In this document: positions 22,622 through 31,330 of the stretch, piece by piece
Layout: each line of letters opens with the position of its first letter
Position numbering within the stretch: position 1 is the stretch's first letter
NCBI RefSeq assembly: GCF_014191355.1
Contig: NZ_JACHWM010000011.1
Span: forward strand, 1-64,000
Direction of reading: 5' to 3'
From: Methylobacterium sp. R2-1
Lineage (GTDB): Bacteria > Pseudomonadota > Alphaproteobacteria > Rhizobiales > Beijerinckiaceae
Length of the DNA stretch: 64,000 bases
The notes under the pieces: model-generated
What the model was told of the DNA's origin: nothing
What the model saw: the letters and a program-made list of their open reading frames with translations, nothing else
Database searches by the model: none
Translations under genes and position numbers: made by a program

Positions 22622-23786
22622 ACGGATGAAGCGCCACAACGGGCGCGTCGATCTTTATTGGGTGGCCGACGAGAAGCTCGCGGCCAAGGGGTTCACGCCG
22701 AAGACAGTTCGCCTGTTCGGAGACTGGCCGTCGCAGGAGATCGCGTCGCGCTGCGCGATCCTGCAGGCCGAGATGTTGGAGTGGGCTGCCGGCCGCGAGC
22801 CGGGCCGGAACGCGTTCGCCCTCGGCACCGTCGGCTGTATCTGCCGCGCCTTCGAGACCGACCCCGATTCGCCGATCCATGAGCGCCGTCGCGACACGCG
22901 CGTCTTCTACGGCAAATATATACGCCACCTCGTCGAGGCGGCCGGCGACGAGCACATGGCCGACATCATTGGACGCGACGTGCGGCGCTGGCACCGTGCC
23001 TGGACGGACGATCTCGGCGAGCGCGGCGCCTACGCCTGCATCCAGACGCTCCGCAGGGTCGTGAACTACGGCTGCGAGTTGCGGGACCGGGACGCAATCG
23101 AGTTGGCGGCCGTGCTGTCGAAGACGACGTTCCGGCAACCGCGCGCCCGCAAGCTCCGCCCGAGCCACGAGATGATCGTCGCGCTTCGCGCCGCCGCCCA
23201 TGAGGCGGGCCGGCCGAGTATCGCGCTCGCAGTTACCCTTCAGTTCGAGCTCGGGCTTCGCCAGAAAGACGTGATCGGCGAGTGGGACCGGCCGGACGCA
23301 GAGGCCCGATCCCGGATCGCTGGGGCCATCACCGACGGTGCATGGGTTTGGGATTGGGGGCTCGTCTGGAACCACATCGACGGGACCATCCTGCGCAAGC
23401 CGACGTCGAAGTCGAACGGCAATGAGGTCGCCGAGCACGATCTCAGCCACTACCCCGAGCTGCTCGCCGAGATGCCGCCGCGCGGCGTCGGGCCCCTGGT
23501 CATCGATGAGCGCTCCGGCCTGCCGTGGAGACGCTCACACTTCAGCCGCACGTTCCGCGAGATCGCACGCGCCTCGGGCTGGCCGGACGGCATCTGGAAC
23601 ATGGACAGCAGGGCAGGGGCGGTTAGCGAGGCCTTCGAGGCAGGGGCGGCGCCGGCCGACGTGATGCGCACCGCGACGCACACACAGATGTCGACGACAA
23701 TGCTTTATAATCGCGGGTCGGTGGTTCAGTCGGGCCGCGTGGCCGAGCTACGAACGGCACGGCGGAAGGCGAAGCCCGCAGGCTGA
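22584..23786 (+). CDS. Tyrosine recombinase/phage integrase
   Basis: A 400-residue integrase starting MPAEHELHAPGLKRMKRHNG. It has an N-terminal arm and core-binding region (YGKYIRHLVEAAGDEHMADI) and a C-terminal catalytic domain: box I Arg in TLQFELGLRQKDVIGEWDRP, a beta-hairpin Lys region (RKPTSKSNGNEVAEHDLSHY), box II in NMDSRAGAVSEAFEAGAAPA (Arg present, the usual His replaced by Met) and THTQMSTTMLYNRG with the Tyr nucleophile. Substitution of the first box II His is common in this alphaproteobacterial subgroup. The gene ends 78 bp before the 3' end of the tRNA-Asn gene, so the tRNA 3' end is the likely attachment site. Confidence 0.9.
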   Translation: MPAEHELHAPGLKRMKRHNGRVDLYWVADEKLAAKGFTPKTVRLFGDWPSQEIASRCAILQAEMLEWAAGREPGRNAFALGTVGCICRAFETDPDSPIHERRRDTRVFYGKYIRHLVEAAGDEHMADIIGRDVRRWHRAWTDDLGERGAYACIQTLRRVVNYGCELRDRDAIELAAVLSKTTFRQPRARKLRPSHEMIVALRAAAHEAGRPSIALAVTLQFELGLRQKDVIGEWDRPDAEARSRIAGAITDGAWVWDWGLVWNHIDGTILRKPTSKSNGNEVAEHDLSHYPELLAEMPPRGVGPLVIDERSGLPWRRSHFSRTFREIARASGWPDGIWNMDSRAGAVSEAFEAGAAPADVMRTATHTQMSTTMLYNRGSVVQSGRVAELRTARRKAKPAG

Positions 23787-23863
23787 AAACAGCCCGAGAA
23801 CAACGACGGTAACAGGCGCGGTAACACGCTCTGACCGAAGACTAGCTAAGTGCTTGAAAGATT

Positions 23864-23905
23864 TGGCTCCCCGAGCAGGACTCGAACCTGCGACAAAGCG
23901 ATTAA
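23864..23905. other. Predicted prophage attachment site at the tRNA-Asn 3' end
   Basis: The integrase reads toward the 3' half of tRNA-Asn and stops 78 bp away. Tyrosine integrases of this kind usually recombine within a tRNA 3' end and leave a duplicate of it at the far end of the element. No second copy is seen in the window, so the other end must lie left of base 1. Confidence 0.5.
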
Positions 23906-23939
23906 CAGTCGCTTGCTCTACCAACTGAGCTATCGGGGA
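23864..23939 (-). tRNA. tRNA-Asn (anticodon GTT)
   Basis: On the minus strand the gene starts TCCCCGATAGCTCAGTTGGT and has the anticodon loop CTGTTAA (GTT, Asn), a T-loop GGTTCGAGTCC, and a 3' acceptor GGGGA-G with encoded CCA. All four stems pair. It is 76 nt including CCA. Its 3' end faces the prophage integrase, which marks it as the probable integration target. Confidence 0.97.
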
Positions 23940-24184
23940 TCACCCGGCCGCCTCGGCGGCGCTGGCGGGTCATTAGCCTTCGTCGGTGGCGGGCGCAAGG
24001 GTCCTTTCGACGCTTTTTGCACCTTCTGAGCCGACGAGGCGATTTTTCCCCGGTGCCGAGGTGAAGCGGCAGCCTTCATGTCGATCGCGCGACAAGGCCG
24101 TTGCCGAGCGGGTCACGCCTCTGCTAGAGACGCCTCGCTCCGGAGCGGCCGCTCGGCCCGGAGCGTCGCGCATCGACGCGGCGA

Positions 24185-24258
24185 GGCCTCGTGGCGGAGT
24201 GGTTACGCAGAGGACTGCAAATCCTTGCACCCCGGTTCGATTCCGGGCGAGGCCTCCA
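24185..24258 (+). tRNA. tRNA-Cys (anticodon GCA)
   Basis: It starts GGCCTCGTGGCGGAGTGG, has the anticodon stem-loop AGGACTGCAAATCCT (GCA, Cys), a GGTTCGATTCC T-loop, and a 3' acceptor CGAGGCC-T-CCA. The acceptor pairs fully with the 5' end. It is 74 nt with CCA, lies about 245 bases from tRNA-Asn and is on the opposite strand. Confidence 0.97.
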
Positions 24259-24426
24259 AACTTCCGATCAGTCAGGATAATCGACCCTATTCGGCCCGGT
24301 GCAGAGCGCTCGCGCGAGCCTTGCAATTCCGGGAGCGATCCACGACAACCCGACCCGCTCGGACCAGCGCCGCTCGACGGGCGGGCGGAGAAATGCTCTG
24401 GCGCGGCGGCAGGGGATGGACGGCTC

Positions 24427-25077
24427 ATGCTCGATTATGCTCAGGCGCGGCGCCTCATGGTCGATTGCCAGCTCCGGACCTTCGATGTGAATGACGTCGC
24501 GGTGCTCGACGCCTTCGACTCCGTGCCCCGCGAGCGTTTCGTCCCGCCAGGCCGCGAGGATTTCGCCTATATCGACCAGACGCTGACCTTCGATGCAGGT
24601 GAGGACGGAATCCGCGCGATGCCGGCTCCGATGGTGCTGGCGCGCATGATTCAGGCCCTCAAGATTCGCCCCGGCACCCGCACCCTCGATGTCGGCACCG
24701 GCTACGGCTACGGCGCAGCCATCCTGCGCCGGCTCGGCGCCGAGGTCGTCGCCCTCGAATCCTCCGTTGATCTCGTCGGCGCCGCGCGCGAACGTCTCGG
24801 TGACGGCGCCGATGTGGTTCAGGGCGCCCTGGCCGCCCCGGTCAAGGGAGGCGCCTTCGACGCCATCCTGGTCGAGGGCCGCGTCGAAATCCGGCCGCAG
24901 GCTCTGCTCGATCAGCTGGCCGATGACGGGCGGTTGGTCTGCGTGCTCGGCCCGCACCGGAATGCCAAGGCAACGCTGTTCGTGCGGGCGGGCGACGCCT
25001 TCGGGTCGCGCGCGTTGTTCGATGCATCGCTGCCAGCGCTCAAGAGCTTCGCGACCGAGCCCGGCTTCGCGTTCTGA
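24427..25077 (+). CDS. pcm: Protein-L-isoaspartate O-methyltransferase family protein
   Basis: A 216-residue AdoMet-dependent methyltransferase. It shows an N-terminal QARRLMVDCQLRTFDVNDVA region, PRERFVPPG, ISAPxM-like AMPAPMVLARMIQAL, motif I (RTLDVGTGYGYGAAILRRLG), an acidic residue in VVALESS, and FDAILVEGRVEIRPQALLDQ. The protein repairs isoaspartyl residues in damaged proteins in the cytosol. This shorter alphaproteobacterial type regularly precedes tolC, as here (tolC starts 430 bases on). The start at 24427 is chosen because the homologous region begins at MLDYAQARRLMV. Confidence 0.88.
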   Translation: MLDYAQARRLMVDCQLRTFDVNDVAVLDAFDSVPRERFVPPGREDFAYIDQTLTFDAGEDGIRAMPAPMVLARMIQALKIRPGTRTLDVGTGYGYGAAILRRLGAEVVALESSVDLVGAARERLGDGADVVQGALAAPVKGGAFDAILVEGRVEIRPQALLDQLADDGRLVCVLGPHRNAKATLFVRAGDAFGSRALFDASLPALKSFATEPGFAF

Positions 25078-25510
25078 ATCAGGGCTGATTCCCGTCCGCA
25101 GACATATCGCTGCCCCATGATCGGCGCGCATCGCGCCCGAACTTGCCTCGCATCCACGTCACCTAGAACCGTCGGCGGCGAGGCCGCTCGCGCTCGCGCG
25201 GAACTCTGCGTGCGCGGCTCTTTTGGCGACCAGGGATTAAGTCCGAAGGGGTGTCGCTTTTTTGAGGCACCCACCGCCAATCGGACGCCGCGGTGCGGGA
25301 AACGCTGTCGCTGACGGCGCAAGCTCGGCTACTCTGACGCACGAGGCGGGCTGGCCATTCCAACGCACGGGCGTGCATGCGGCACCCCTGTCGCGACCCT
25401 CACGGTGCGGGTCGTCCGGCAGATGTCCTGAGGGCAACTGCGACGACGAACCGGGTGGGCACGGCGGTGCGGCGGGACGGCAAATCGAGAAACCGCAAGG
25501 GCTGATCGAC
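25078..25510 (+). other. pcm-tolC spacer, no gene seen
   Basis: About 430 bases. The tolC reading frame is open through most of it, but the encoded residues look non-proteinaceous and no start has a good ribosome-binding site. It contains a short hairpin-like text near 25235-25270 (ggggtg...gcaccc around a T-run) that could be a terminator or leader structure. The tolC promoter should lie here. Confidence 0.4.
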
Positions 25511-26908
25511 GTGAAAGAACGGAACCCTGCGGCGCGGTCCGCGCTCCGGCTGGCTGGTGCCGTCGCATCGGTGCTGGTCGTTGCCAGTCCGGCCGCCGCC
25601 GAGACTCTTGAGAGCGCGCTGTCCCGCGCCTACCAGGCGAACCCAGCGCTGAACGCGGCGCGGGCGAATCTGCGCGCCACGGACGAGGACGTGAATCGCT
25701 TCCAGGCCGGTTACCGGCCGAACGCGGCGATCTCCGCCGATATCGGCGTCCAGCAGTTCCAGGGGTCGATCTCGGGCGCGCAGATCAGTGGCCGCCGCGG
25801 GCTGACGGTGCCGGGCGGTGCCGGCCTCACGGTCAACCAGAACCTGTTCGACGGCTTTCAGACGGACAACCGGGTCCGGGCCGCCGAATCGACCGTGCTC
25901 GGAACGCGCGAGGGCCTGCGCCAGACCGAGATGAACACGCTGTTCAACGCGGCTCAGGCCTACATGAACGTTCTGAGCGACACGGCGACGCTCGAACTCC
26001 AGCGCAACAACGTCGAGGTGCTCGAAGAGCAGCTCCGTCAGACCCGCGATCGCTTCAACGTCGGCGAGGTGACCCGCACCGACGTCGCGCAGGCCGAGGC
26101 GCGCCTCGCCGGCGCCCGCTCCCAGGTCAGCGCGGCGGAGGCGGCCCTGCGCGCCTCGATCGGCATCTTCCGGCAGATCATCGGCGTCGAGCCGCGTCAG
26201 CTCGCTCCCGGCCGGCCGCTCGACCGCTACGTGCCCAGCTCGCTCGATCAGGCGATCCTCATCGGCCTCAAGGAGCATCCGCAGATCCTCTCCTCGCTAC
26301 ACGCCGTGGACGTGGCAGAGCTGCAGGTGAAGGTGGCCGAAGGCGTGCTCTACCCGCAGGCGCAGGTGACCGGCGCCGTGCAGCAGCGCTACGACCAGCA
26401 GTTCCCTGGCGACAACGGCGTCACCGCCTCGATCGTCGGGCGGGTCAACATTCCGCTCTACCAGGGTGGCGGCGAGTACGCGGCGATCCGGCAGGCCAAG
26501 GAGAATGTCGGGCGCGCCCGCCTCATCGCCGATCAGGATCGCGACACGATCCGCGCCTCGATCGTGCGGACCTGGGGCAATCTCGAGGCCTCGAAGGCGC
26601 AGGTGATCGCCTCGCAGGCCCAGGTTCAGGCCAACGAGGTGGCGCTGAACGGTGTGCGCGAGGAGGCCCGTGTCGGCCAGCGCACCACGCTCGACGTGCT
26701 CAACGCGCAGCAGGAACTGCTCAGTGCCCGCGTCGCTCTGATCCGCGCGCAGCGCGACCGCGTGGTGAACTCCTACGACGTGGTCCAGGCGGTCGGCCGG
26801 CTTACGGTGCGCTTCACCAGCCTGCCGGTCACGCCCTACAGCGCCCGCGAGCACCTCGATCAGGTCCGCGATCTCTGGTTCGGCGTGCGCACGCCCGACG
26901 GCCGCTGA
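25511..26908 (+). CDS. tolC: TolC-family outer-membrane efflux protein
   Basis: A 465-residue protein with a GTG start and AAGG 10 nt upstream; starts further back give a non-signal N-terminus. The signal peptide (LRLAGAVASVLVVASPAAA) ends at AAAE, followed by TLESALSRAYQANPALNAAR, the classic TolC opening. Two OEP repeats follow, with long heptad-rich helices (LEEQLRQTRDRFNVGEVTRT, DVAQAEARLAGARSQVSAAE) and the second-repeat counterpart VGQRTTLDVLNAQQELLSAR. The trimer forms the outer-membrane duct for type I secretion and RND pumps. The length and both repeats are complete. A hairpin with a T-run follows the stop. Confidence 0.93.
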   Translation: MKERNPAARSALRLAGAVASVLVVASPAAAETLESALSRAYQANPALNAARANLRATDEDVNRFQAGYRPNAAISADIGVQQFQGSISGAQISGRRGLTVPGGAGLTVNQNLFDGFQTDNRVRAAESTVLGTREGLRQTEMNTLFNAAQAYMNVLSDTATLELQRNNVEVLEEQLRQTRDRFNVGEVTRTDVAQAEARLAGARSQVSAAEAALRASIGIFRQIIGVEPRQLAPGRPLDRYVPSSLDQAILIGLKEHPQILSSLHAVDVAELQVKVAEGVLYPQAQVTGAVQQRYDQQFPGDNGVTASIVGRVNIPLYQGGGEYAAIRQAKENVGRARLIADQDRDTIRASIVRTWGNLEASKAQVIASQAQVQANEVALNGVREEARVGQRTTLDVLNAQQELLSARVALIRAQRDRVVNSYDVVQAVGRLTVRFTSLPVTPYSAREHLDQVRDLWFGVRTPDGR

Positions 26909-26930
26909 CGGACCCGTCCGGGCGGCGTTT
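26901..26930 (+). terminator. Possible rho-independent terminator after tolC
   Basis: The sequence gccgc...cgga-cccg-tccg...gcggc overlaps the tolC stop and is followed by gtttt. The two nested stems are short (5 and 4 bp) and the T-run is weak, so this is only moderately supported. Confidence 0.4.
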
Positions 26931-27032
26931 TCCTGTTGGCCGGCGGCGGACCCTGGTTGATGCCGGGTGAGGCGATGAAATAATTCGTTAACCTAATCAT
27001 CGTCTTGTCAATCGTCACCGAGTATCGTCCCG

Positions 27033-27626
27033 ATGAGCGCAGCGAGCCCTAAGGTTCAGGACAAGACGCAGGAACCCTCCATGGAGGAGATCCTCGCCTC
27101 GATCCGCCGCATCATTGCCGACGACCAAGCACCGAAGGCCGCCGAGGCCGAAGCACCGCCGCCTCCGGCTCCGCCGCCGGACGATGACGACGTGCTCGAT
27201 CTCGCCGAGGTCGCCGAACCGGTGCGAAAGCCCGAGCCCGTGGCCTTCGACATGCCCGAGATCGATTTCCGGATGTCGGAATTCGACCCGGAACCCGAAC
27301 CCGCCTTCGAGCCTGCGCCCCCGAAGCCTGATCCCTTCGACTTCGAGCCCGAGCCCGCACCCGCTCCGAAGGTGAGCGAGCGCGTCCGCGCGGCGGTCGA
27401 GGAGGAGGCGACGGAGCGGCTCGTCTCGTCCCGCACCGTCGAGAGCGTCGGCCAGAACTTTCAGCTCCTCGCGCATACGGTGCTGTCGCAGAACGCCCGC
27501 ACGCTGGAGGACTTGGTCCAAGAGATGCTGCGGCCGATGCTGAAGAGCTGGCTCGATGACAACCTTCCGCACATGGTCGAGCGGATGGTGCGCGTCGAAA
27601 TCGAGCGGGTGGCCCGCGGGCGCTGA
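27033..27626 (+). CDS. popZ: Polar organising protein PopZ
   Basis: A 197-residue protein with the PopZ layout. The N-terminal conserved helix is EPSMEEILASIRRIIADDQA. A long Pro/Glu/Asp-rich disordered region follows (about residues 40-125), with repeated PEPEP and PDPF runs. The C-terminal helices (FQLLAHTVLSQNARTLEDLV and EMLRPMLKSWLDDNLPHMVE) drive oligomerisation. In Caulobacter, PopZ forms a polar matrix that anchors ParB at the centromere and recruits cell-cycle kinases. Here it lies between tolC and valS, its usual position in related bacteria. The acidic linker is the PopZ hallmark; its length is typical. Confidence 0.9.
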   Translation: MSAASPKVQDKTQEPSMEEILASIRRIIADDQAPKAAEAEAPPPPAPPPDDDDVLDLAEVAEPVRKPEPVAFDMPEIDFRMSEFDPEPEPAFEPAPPKPDPFDFEPEPAPAPKVSERVRAAVEEEATERLVSSRTVESVGQNFQLLAHTVLSQNARTLEDLVQEMLRPMLKSWLDDNLPHMVERMVRVEIERVARGR

Positions 27627-27760
27627 CACACCCAGCGCTCGCCGGCAGAACGGTCGAACCCTCGGCATAAGCGGGCCGACGGTTGACGGCGGCACCGCGG
27701 CGGGCCGATAGCGGCGGCGACATTTCTTCAGAACGCCGCCTCGAAAAGCCCGCTCCGCCC

Positions 27761-30481
27761 ATGATGGACAAGACCTTCGACCCCGCCGCCGTCGAGGCGC
27801 GTGTCTCAACGGCCTGGGAAGAGGGCCAGGCCTTCCGCGCCGGCCGTCCCGAGCGCGCCGGCGCCGAACCCTTCAGCATCGTGATCCCGCCGCCGAACGT
27901 GACGGGCTCGCTGCACATGGGTCACGCGCTGAACAACACGATTCAGGACATCCTCGTTCGCTTCGAGCGGATGCGGGGCAAGGACGTGCTGTGGCAGCCG
28001 GGCACGGACCATGCCGGCATCGCCACGCAGATGGTGGTCGAGCGCCGGCTGATGGAGACGCAGCAGCCGGGCCGCCGGGAGCTGGGCCGCGAAGAATTCC
28101 TGCGCCGAGTCTGGGCCTGGAAGGAGGAATCCGGCGGCACGATCATCGGCCAGCTCAAGCGGCTCGGTGCCTCCTGCGACTGGTCGCGCGAGCGCTTCAC
28201 CATGGACGAGGGCCTGAGTCGGGCCGTGCTCAAGACCTTCGTCGACCTGCACGGCCAGGGGCTGATCTACCGCGACAAGCGCCTGGTGAACTGGGACCCG
28301 AAGTTCCAGACCGCGATCTCCGACCTTGAGGTGCAGCAGATCGAGGTGAAGGGCCACCTCTGGCACTTCGACTACCCCGTCGTGGACGAGACCGGCGCGG
28401 AGACCGGCGCGGTCATCACCGTGGCGACCACCCGCCCCGAGACGATGCTCGGCGACACGGCGGTCGCCGTCCACCCGGACGACGAGCGCTACCGCGATCT
28501 CGTCGGCAAGCGCGTTCGCCTGCCACTGGTCAACCGGCTGATCCCGATCGTCGCCGACGCCTATTCCGATCCGGAAAAGGGCACGGGCGCGGTCAAGATC
28601 ACCCCGGCCCACGATTTCAACGATTTCGAGGTCGGGCGCCGTCACAGTTGCCGCCCGATCAACGTGCTCGATGCCGAGGCGCGGATCCAGATCGCCGGCA
28701 ATGCCGACTTCCTCACCGATGCGGAGCCGGAAGAGGCGGCGCTGGCACTCGACGGCCTCGACCGGTTCGAGGCGCGCAAACGGGTCGTCGCCCTGATGGA
28801 GGAGCGCGGCCTGCTGCGCGCGGTCGAGCCGAACACCCACGCGGTGCCGCATGGCGACCGTTCGGGCGTGGTGATCGAGCCGTACCTGACCGATCAGTGG
28901 TACGTGAACGTCAAGCCGTTGGCCGAGCGCGCGCTGCAGGCGGTGCGCGACGGGCAGACGAAGTTCGTGCCCGAGAACTACGAAAAGATCTTCTTCCAGT
29001 GGCTGGAGAACATCGAGCCGTGGTGCGTCTCGCGCCAGCTCTGGTGGGGCCACCAGATTCCCGTCTGGTACGATGCGGAGGGCGGCATCTTCGTCGCGGA
29101 GAGCGAGGCGGAGGCGCTCGCTCAGGCTAAGGCCAAGCACGGCTCCGAGGTCACGCTGACCCGCGATCCCGACGTGCTCGATACGTGGTTCTCCTCCGCG
29201 CTGTGGCCATTCTCGACGCTCGGCTGGCCGGACAAGACGCCGGAGCTGGCCCGCTTCTACCCCACCAACACCCTGGTGACGGGCAAGGACATCATCTTCT
29301 TCTGGGTCGCCCGGATGATGATGATGGGCCTGCACCTGACTGATCAGGCGCCGTTCGAGACCGTCTACCTGCACACCCTCGTCCGCGACGAGAAAGGTGC
29401 GAAGATGTCTAAGTCGAAGGGCAACGTGGTCGATCCGGTCGACCTGATCGACCGCTTCGGTGCGGATGCCCTGCGCTTCACCCTGGCCGCGCTCGCCGCC
29501 CCCGGCCGCGACATCAAGCTCGGGCCGCAACGGGTCGAGGGCTACCGCAACTTCGCGACCAAACTCTGGAACGCGGCGCGCTTCGCCGAGATGAACGGCT
29601 GCGAGCTCAAAGCCGATTTCCGGCCCGAAGACGTTCGGCAGACGCTCAACGCCTGGGCGCTCACCGAGGCCGCCAAGGCATTGGCCGAGGTGGCGCAGGC
29701 CATCACCGTCTACCGCTTCAACGACGCGGCGGCGGCCGCCTACCGCTTCGTCTGGAACGTCTTCTGCGACTGGTATCTCGAACTCGCCAAGCCCGTGCTT
29801 CAGGGCGAGGGCGTCGATCCGGCCGCGCGGGCGGAGACGCAAGCGACGGTCGCCTTCCTGATCGACCAGATTGCCAAGCTGCTGCACCCGTTCATGCCCT
29901 TCCTCACGGAGGAGCTGTGGGCGATCAAGGGGCAGGCGCTGCCGACGCCGCGCGGCCTGCTCGCGCTCGAATCCTGGCCGGATCTCTCGGCCTATCAGGA
30001 CGCACGGGCCGAGGCCGAGATCGGCTGGCTGGTCGATCTGATCTCCGAGGTCCGCTCGGCCCGTTCCGAGACCAACGTGCCCGCTGGCGCCCAGATACCG
30101 CTGGTGCTGGTCGCCGCCGACGCCGCGGTGCGTGAGCGCGTCGAGCGCTGGAGCGAGACGCTGGTCCGCCTCGCCCGGCTCTCCGAGATCGGCTTCGCCG
30201 AGGCCGCTCCGAAGAACGCGGTGCAGCTCCTCGTGCGCGGCAGCGTGGCGGCGCTTCCGCTCGAGGGCATCGTCGATCTCGCGGCGGAAGTCGCGCGGTT
30301 GAAGAAGGAGGCTGCAAAGGCGCGGACCGAGATCGGCAAGATCGACGGCAAGCTCGGCAATGCCGACTTTCTCGCCCGCGCCCCCGAAGAGGTGGTGGAC
30401 GAGCAACGTGAGCGCCGCGACGCGGAAGCGGCCCGGCTCGTCAAGATCGAGGAAGCTTTGACCCGGCTCAGCGACGCGTGA
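27761..30481 (+). CDS. valS: Valyl-tRNA synthetase
   Basis: A 906-residue class I synthetase. The HIGH-type motif is IPPPNVTGSLHMGHALNNTI, the connective peptide 1 editing domain contains TTRPETMLGDTAVAVHPDD, and the KMSKS motif appears in EKGAKMSKSKGNVVDPVDLI. An anticodon-binding region and a C-terminal coiled coil (AAEVARLKKEAAKARTEIGK) complete it. It charges tRNA-Val with valine and edits threonine. The start at 27761 (MMDKTFDPAAVEARVS) agrees with homologues; a TTG at 27683 is unlikely. The stop overlaps the next start as GTGA. Confidence 0.97.
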   Translation: MMDKTFDPAAVEARVSTAWEEGQAFRAGRPERAGAEPFSIVIPPPNVTGSLHMGHALNNTIQDILVRFERMRGKDVLWQPGTDHAGIATQMVVERRLMETQQPGRRELGREEFLRRVWAWKEESGGTIIGQLKRLGASCDWSRERFTMDEGLSRAVLKTFVDLHGQGLIYRDKRLVNWDPKFQTAISDLEVQQIEVKGHLWHFDYPVVDETGAETGAVITVATTRPETMLGDTAVAVHPDDERYRDLVGKRVRLPLVNRLIPIVADAYSDPEKGTGAVKITPAHDFNDFEVGRRHSCRPINVLDAEARIQIAGNADFLTDAEPEEAALALDGLDRFEARKRVVALMEERGLLRAVEPNTHAVPHGDRSGVVIEPYLTDQWYVNVKPLAERALQAVRDGQTKFVPENYEKIFFQWLENIEPWCVSRQLWWGHQIPVWYDAEGGIFVAESEAEALAQAKAKHGSEVTLTRDPDVLDTWFSSALWPFSTLGWPDKTPELARFYPTNTLVTGKDIIFFWVARMMMMGLHLTDQAPFETVYLHTLVRDEKGAKMSKSKGNVVDPVDLIDRFGADALRFTLAALAAPGRDIKLGPQRVEGYRNFATKLWNAARFAEMNGCELKADFRPEDVRQTLNAWALTEAAKALAEVAQAITVYRFNDAAAAAYRFVWNVFCDWYLELAKPVLQGEGVDPAARAETQATVAFLIDQIAKLLHPFMPFLTEELWAIKGQALPTPRGLLALESWPDLSAYQDARAEAEIGWLVDLISEVRSARSETNVPAGAQIPLVLVAADAAVRERVERWSETLVRLARLSEIGFAEAAPKNAVQLLVRGSVAALPLEGIVDLAAEVARLKKEAAKARTEIGKIDGKLGNADFLARAPEEVVDEQRERRDAEAARLVKIEEALTRLSDA

Positions 30482-31215
30482 GGGGGCTGCGGCGGCTGGC
30501 TCTGGCGCTTGCCGGATTGGCCGCCGCGCTTGTTGCGCTCACACTCTGGACGGCGCAGCCCGGCGATCCGAGCCTCTACCCGCCGTCCGGCCCCGACGTA
30601 GAGACCGTATTCCTCGTCAGCCACGGCTGGCATGCGGGCTTGGTCCTGCGCCGTGAGAGCCTGACGGGGGAGGGGGCCGGCGCGGCCCTGCGCAATATCG
30701 CGACGCGGTTTCGCGCCTTTGACGATGTCGAGTTCGGCTGGGGCGAGGCGCGCTTCTACCGGGCGACGCCGACGCTGGCCGCCTTCGACTGGCGACTTGC
30801 CCTTTCGGCCCTGTTCACGCCTGGCGGCAGCGAGGGCGTGATCCAGGTGGTCGGGCTCGCCCAGCCCGTTCGCGAGAGCTTCCCGCAGGCCGAGATCGCC
30901 GCGGTGCCGCTGTCACGGGCGGGTTTCGCCCGGCTCCTCGCCCGCCTCGATGCCAGCTTTCGCCTCGCCGACGGCATGCCCGCCGCTCTCGGGCCGGGGC
31001 TCTATGGTCCGAGCCTGTTCTACGAAGGCGCGGGCCGTTTCTCGTACAGCAACGTCTGCAATCACTGGGCAGCGGGTCTCCTGAACGCCGCGGGTCTGCC
31101 GATCACGCCGGTGCTCGACACGCATCCGGCAGGTCTCCTCGCCGATCTGCGCTGGCGGGCGGGCCTGAACATCGTGGGCAGCTCTGATGCCGCGCCGGAC
31201 CTGTCCAAACCGTAA
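30478..31215 (+). CDS. DUF2459 (TIGR02117-type) membrane-anchored protein
   Basis: A 245-residue protein with a GTG start in a GTGA overlap with valS. An N-terminal signal anchor (LALALAGLAAALVALTLWTA) is followed by the DUF2459 features VFLVSHGWHAGLVLRRESL, VEFGWGEARFYRATPTLAAF, LFYEGAGRFSYSNVCNHWAA and LLNAAGLPITPVLDTHPAGL. The family is common in proteobacteria; the His, Cys and Asn in the two core motifs suggest a papain-like (NlpC-related) hydrolase fold, but activity has not been established here. It is probably periplasmic, facing the cell wall. Confidence 0.8.
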   Translation: MRGLRRLALALAGLAAALVALTLWTAQPGDPSLYPPSGPDVETVFLVSHGWHAGLVLRRESLTGEGAGAALRNIATRFRAFDDVEFGWGEARFYRATPTLAAFDWRLALSALFTPGGSEGVIQVVGLAQPVRESFPQAEIAAVPLSRAGFARLLARLDASFRLADGMPAALGPGLYGPSLFYEGAGRFSYSNVCNHWAAGLLNAAGLPITPVLDTHPAGLLADLRWRAGLNIVGSSDAAPDLSKP

Positions 31216-31330
31216 TCTTCACGCCATCCGGCCGTCAGGCTGGGGCCTCTAGGACTCATCCCACGGATCGCTGCCCGATGCCCCAACCGGTACGGGCGGT
31301 CGTCCAAACCCTTGTCCGTCGGAGAACCCC

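Noticed and set aside
27806..30406. An 866-codon minus-strand open frame
   Set aside because: It is the complement of valS, which has all class I synthetase motifs. The antisense frame is Arg/Glu/His-rich without domains.
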